Positions 61,676 through 64,000 of a stretch of DNA of 64,000 nt are shown here, one piece after another. Both the position numbers and the translations under genes were made by a program. Under the pieces are notes generated by a model. It was not told the DNA's origin. It made no database searches and saw only the letters and a list, made by a program, of their open reading frames with translations. Where the stretch lies: the NCBI GenBank assembly GCA_035471805.1, contig DATIPS010000008.1, forward strand, positions 1 through 64,000. Direction: 5' to 3'. Each line of letters begins with the position of its first letter. Position 1 is the stretch's first letter. The DNA is from Acidimicrobiia bacterium (lineage in GTDB: Bacteria > Actinomycetota > Acidimicrobiia > Spongiisociales > JAHEDJ01).

Positions 61676-61906
61676 ATGACAAGGGCGTTCGTACTCATCC
61701 AAACCGACATCAAGAAACTCCCGCTGATCATCGCGGAGTTGAGGAAGATCCACGGTGTCACGGATGCCCACGTTCTGGCCGGGCCCTACGACGCAGTCGC
61801 GCATGTTGAAACGGACGGGTTCGAGTCCCTCGGTAAACTGGTCACCGGCAAGATTCAGGCGGTCGACGGGGTGACCCGGACTCTGACCTGTCCGGTTCAT
61901 TTGTAG
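61676..61906 (+). CDS. Stand-alone Lrp/AsnC-type ligand-binding domain (RAM)
   Basis: A 76-residue protein: TRAFVLIQTDIKKLP, IHGVTDAHVLAGPYDAVAHV and a final VTRTLTCPVHL. It is the C-terminal effector-binding domain of Lrp/AsnC proteins without a DNA-binding domain. Such SraA-like proteins form rings that bind amino acids. GAGGAGGGG is six bases before the ATG. Monocistronic. Confidence 0.88.
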   Translation: MTRAFVLIQTDIKKLPLIIAELRKIHGVTDAHVLAGPYDAVAHVETDGFESLGKLVTGKIQAVDGVTRTLTCPVHL

Positions 61907-62015
61907 AAGAGCGCGCTCTTCCCGGGTCGGCCATCCTGCGCGTACGACGATCAATCGCAGATACGAGTGCGAGAACGTGTGAGTAGCGTCCCACTACCCA
62001 ACGAGAGAGGGAACC

Positions 62016-62360
62016 ATGTACGTTATCCGGCGCGTCTATCAGGTGAAGCCCCGCTCGGCTCGCGAGGCGGCCACCATCGCGGCACGCATCGGTGAGCTAT
62101 ATCACGAGGCCGGCCGCCGGTCGGAAGTCACGGTGTACTTCAACGGCACCACGTTGCCCGGCGAGACCGATGTCGTCTACATGGAGTGGACCGACGATGT
62201 GATCCGCTCACCCTACGGTCGCAATGAGCCCTCGATTCCCGAGGCTGCCGAGCTGGGTGCCCGGCTGCGAGACCTGACCGTGGACTCGTGGATCGAGTTC
62301 TACGAGATGCTGACCCCGGACAAGGCGATGGATCTGGAGCCGGTGCCCGGCAGGTCTTGA
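62016..62360 (+). CDS. Hypothetical protein, probable dimeric alpha/beta barrel
   Basis: A 114-residue protein: MYVIRRVYQVKPRSAREAATI, then SEVTVYFNGTTLPGETDVVYMEWT and a helical tail ending ATG-less in DKAMDLEPVPGR. The strand-helix-strand order with a terminal acidic helix is like NIPSNAP/YciI-type barrels, but no family is certain. GAGAGGGA precedes the ATG. Confidence 0.68.
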   Translation: MYVIRRVYQVKPRSAREAATIAARIGELYHEAGRRSEVTVYFNGTTLPGETDVVYMEWTDDVIRSPYGRNEPSIPEAAELGARLRDLTVDSWIEFYEMLTPDKAMDLEPVPGRS

Positions 62361-62408
62361 ACCGAGGCCCCTGCGTACGCAGCCGGTGGCATCTGCGGCT
62401 CATCCGCC

Positions 62409-62414
62409 TAGTGT
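62409..62414 (+). promoter_or_regulatory. Leaderless-type minus-10 box (TAGTGT)
   Basis: TAGTGT, six bases, then the ATG of the CPBP gene at 62421. Identical to the box of the FGGY kinase gene. Confidence 0.5.
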
Positions 62415-62420
62415 CGGCTC

Positions 62421-63236
62421 ATGGTCTCTCCCGATCCCGCCGCGACGGTCGTTGGAGTCCTCGCCGCCTATAACTTCGTCCAGAACGTGGTCATCCCCGA
62501 ACGGGCCTATGTGCCGGCCAACCTGGCGATGACTGCCGGCCTGGTGGCGTTCGCCCATCGGTCGGGAACGTCCCTCGAGTCTCTCGGACTGGGTCGGGCC
62601 GGGCTGCGGGAGGGCCTGAGACTCGGCGGCGCGGTCGGGGTTGGTGCCGGTGTCGCCGCCCTCGGCGCGTCCTCGACTCGCCGCTTCGACCGTTGGCTGC
62701 TGGACAGGCGAGCACGCGGCCACGGGAGCGCCGAAGCGGCTTACAGGGTCATCGCCCGTTTTCCTCTGGGAACGGCGCTCTTCGAGGAGGTAGCGTTTCG
62801 TGGAGTGCTCGACGCATTGTGGAGACGGAGATCGGGGACGAGTGCCGCCCGGTTCGTCTCCGCCGTCGCGTTTGGGACCTGGCACATCCTCCCAACCTAC
62901 CGGCAGTACGCAGAGATGGGTGCGGCCGCCGGCTCCACACCTTCGGTCGGGCAGCGGAGCGTCGCTGCGTGCATCGGTGCGGTGGTCACCGGCCTGGCCG
63001 GAATCGGCTTCACCGTCCTTCGTGAGCGGTCTGGCACCGTTGCGGCACCGTGGCTGGCTCACGCGTCGATCAACACGCTCTCCTATCTGGTCGCCCGTCA
63101 CAAGTGGGCACTCGACTCTGCGAGCCCGCGGGATATGAGAGCCTCGAACAGCGGCGATCAGAGGCTGCAGCCTGCCGCATGTCGAACGAGGCGGACCAGA
63201 TTCACAGGAGACGACCGGTACTCACCGGGGGGCTGA
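62421..63236 (+). CDS. CPBP-family intramembrane metalloprotease
   Basis: A 271-residue membrane protein with about six to eight hydrophobic segments. Motif 1 is FEEVAFRG (E122, E123, R127), motif 2 includes His155 in TWHIL, motif 3 is HASIN (H214, N218): all metal and catalytic positions of the CAAX protease/bacteriocin-processing family are present. The last 35 residues are polar and Arg-rich. Substrate unknown. Leaderless start at 62421. Confidence 0.88.
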   Translation: MVSPDPAATVVGVLAAYNFVQNVVIPERAYVPANLAMTAGLVAFAHRSGTSLESLGLGRAGLREGLRLGGAVGVGAGVAALGASSTRRFDRWLLDRRARGHGSAEAAYRVIARFPLGTALFEEVAFRGVLDALWRRRSGTSAARFVSAVAFGTWHILPTYRQYAEMGAAAGSTPSVGQRSVAACIGAVVTGLAGIGFTVLRERSGTVAAPWLAHASINTLSYLVARHKWALDSASPRDMRASNSGDQRLQPAACRTRRTRFTGDDRYSPGG

Positions 63237-63265
63237 CGGTCGACCCTGCTTCCATCAGCAGAGGG

Positions 63266-64000
63266 CTAGCTCTCCGCGTGCTCGAAGACTTCCCGTTCTT
63301 CTGCGAAGTGACAGGCGCTCAGGTGGCCGGTGCCCCGATCGATCAATGCCGGTTCCTCCTGCGCGCAGATGTCCTGTGCCTTCCAGCAGCGCGTGCGGAA
63401 CCGGCATCCGGACGGCGGGTCGGCCGGGCTCGGCACGTCACCCTCCAGGAGAATCCTTCCTTCACCCGTGTGGCGCAGAGCCGGATCGGGAATCGGCACT
63501 GCCGAGAGAAGAGCCTGGGTATACGGATGGGTGGGATGCTCGTAGATCTCCGCCTCGGAACCGAACTCCACGATCTTCCCGAGATACATGACGGCAACAC
63601 GGTCGGAGATGTGGCGAACCACGGATAGATCGTGCGCAATGAAGATGTAGGAGAGACCGAGTTCGTCCTGGATATCCTCGAGGAGATTGACCACCTGGGC
63701 CTGCACCGAGACGTCCAGCGCGGATACCGGTTCGTCGCAGATGATGATCTCGGGGTTGAGAGCCAGAGCACGCGCCACGCCGATCCTTTGCCGCTGCCCG
63801 CCGGAGAACTGATGTGGGAACCGGTTTATGTGATCCGGGTTCAGGCCGACCAGTTCGAGCAGTTCGGCAACCCGACTTCTCCGCTGCTTCTTGGGGACAA
63901 CTCCGCTGTGGATCGCCCACGGTTCGCCGACGATGTCACCCACAGTCATGCGGGGATTGAGAGACGCGTACGGGTCCTGGAAGATGATCTGAATGTTGCG
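63266..64000 (-). CDS. Oligopeptide/dipeptide ABC transporter ATPase, OppF/DppF type (N-terminus off the right edge)
   Basis: The frame is open to the window edge; the last 17 codons ([17 protein letters not shown]) precede the internal Met at 63949, so the true start lies beyond 64000 and the P-loop is not seen. Visible: Q-loop [12 protein letters not shown], signature [14 protein letters not shown], Walker [20 protein letters not shown] and the C-terminal oligo_HPY region with Cys-rich [15 protein letters not shown] subunit of a peptide importer; partner genes should lie to the right. The stop at 63266 is tail-to-tail with the CPBP gene. Confidence 0.93.
   Translation of the reverse strand, partial: RNIQIIFQDPYASLNPRMTVGDIVGEPWAIHSGVVPKKQRRSRVAELLELVGLNPDHINRFPHQFSGGQRQRIGVARALALNPEIIICDEPVSALDVSVQAQVVNLLEDIQDELGLSYIFIAHDLSVVRHISDRVAVMYLGKIVEFGSEAEIYEHPTHPYTQALLSAVPIPDPALRHTGEGRILLEGDVPSPADPPSGCRFRTRCWKAQDICAQEEPALIDRGTGHLSACHFAEEREVFEHAES

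Overview
The window comes from a GC-rich actinobacterium, most likely of the Acidimicrobiia type. This is inferred from frequent GTG/TTG starts, F420/flavin luciferase-like oxidoreductases, an MbtH-like protein, a homodimeric AceE-type E1, a short HRDC-type RecQ, and a recurring leaderless-promoter pattern (TANNNT, six bases, then ATG or GTG). No rRNA, tRNA, CRISPR array, transposase or phage gene was found. It reads as ordinary chromosome, densely packed, with two families of short palindromic repeats scattered between genes.

Layout. 1-5160: secreted and surface proteins (partial signal-peptide protein, lipoprotein, membrane-anchored repeat protein), a YgjV-GNAT fusion and an M20 amidohydrolase. 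5368-8828: a translationally coupled fadI-fadJ beta-oxidation pair. 8876-11346: a DUF6351 hydrolase bracketed by two direct copies of palindromic repeat A. 11405-16433: a luciferase-like oxidoreductase, then an operon of FGGY kinase, sphingosine-1-phosphate-lyase homologue and SRPBCC protein. 16343-21852: GPH-type symporter, hemolysin III, radical SAM protein, and a membrane protein bracketed by palindromic repeat B. 21971-26641: an AceE-like E1 followed by a fused phosphotransferase/class III aminotransferase. 26745-32915: histidine kinase, TM0106-type nuclease, PAS/metallo-beta-lactamase pair, and a divergent MarR/MFS pair.

33299-46851: ornithine-cyclodeaminase-like enzyme, SDR, second luciferase-like protein, a cold-shock cluster (RRM protein, CspA, SHOCT-like protein), a CrtI-like oxidoreductase, a large cyclase/AAA/TPR regulator, an orphan MbtH-like protein, an acyl-CoA dehydrogenase and a charged-helix protein. 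46974-56528: RecQ, a GbsR-regulated FtsX-type ABC exporter, a DUF2807 lipoprotein and an ABC-2 transporter whose permease carries an extracytoplasmic domain. 56743-64000: class I aminotransferase/M20 pair, DUF5661, methyltransferase, DUF4870, several small single-domain proteins, a CPBP protease and the truncated start of an Opp/Dpp ATPase.

The most notable leads are the two palindrome families (family A with paired compensatory changes in its stem), the kinase plus S1P-lyase operon together with a separate kinase-phospholyase fusion (possibly linked through phosphoethanolamine), the MbtH-like protein with no NRPS nearby and one clasp tryptophan missing, and the recurring leaderless promoter signature, which also settles several start codons.
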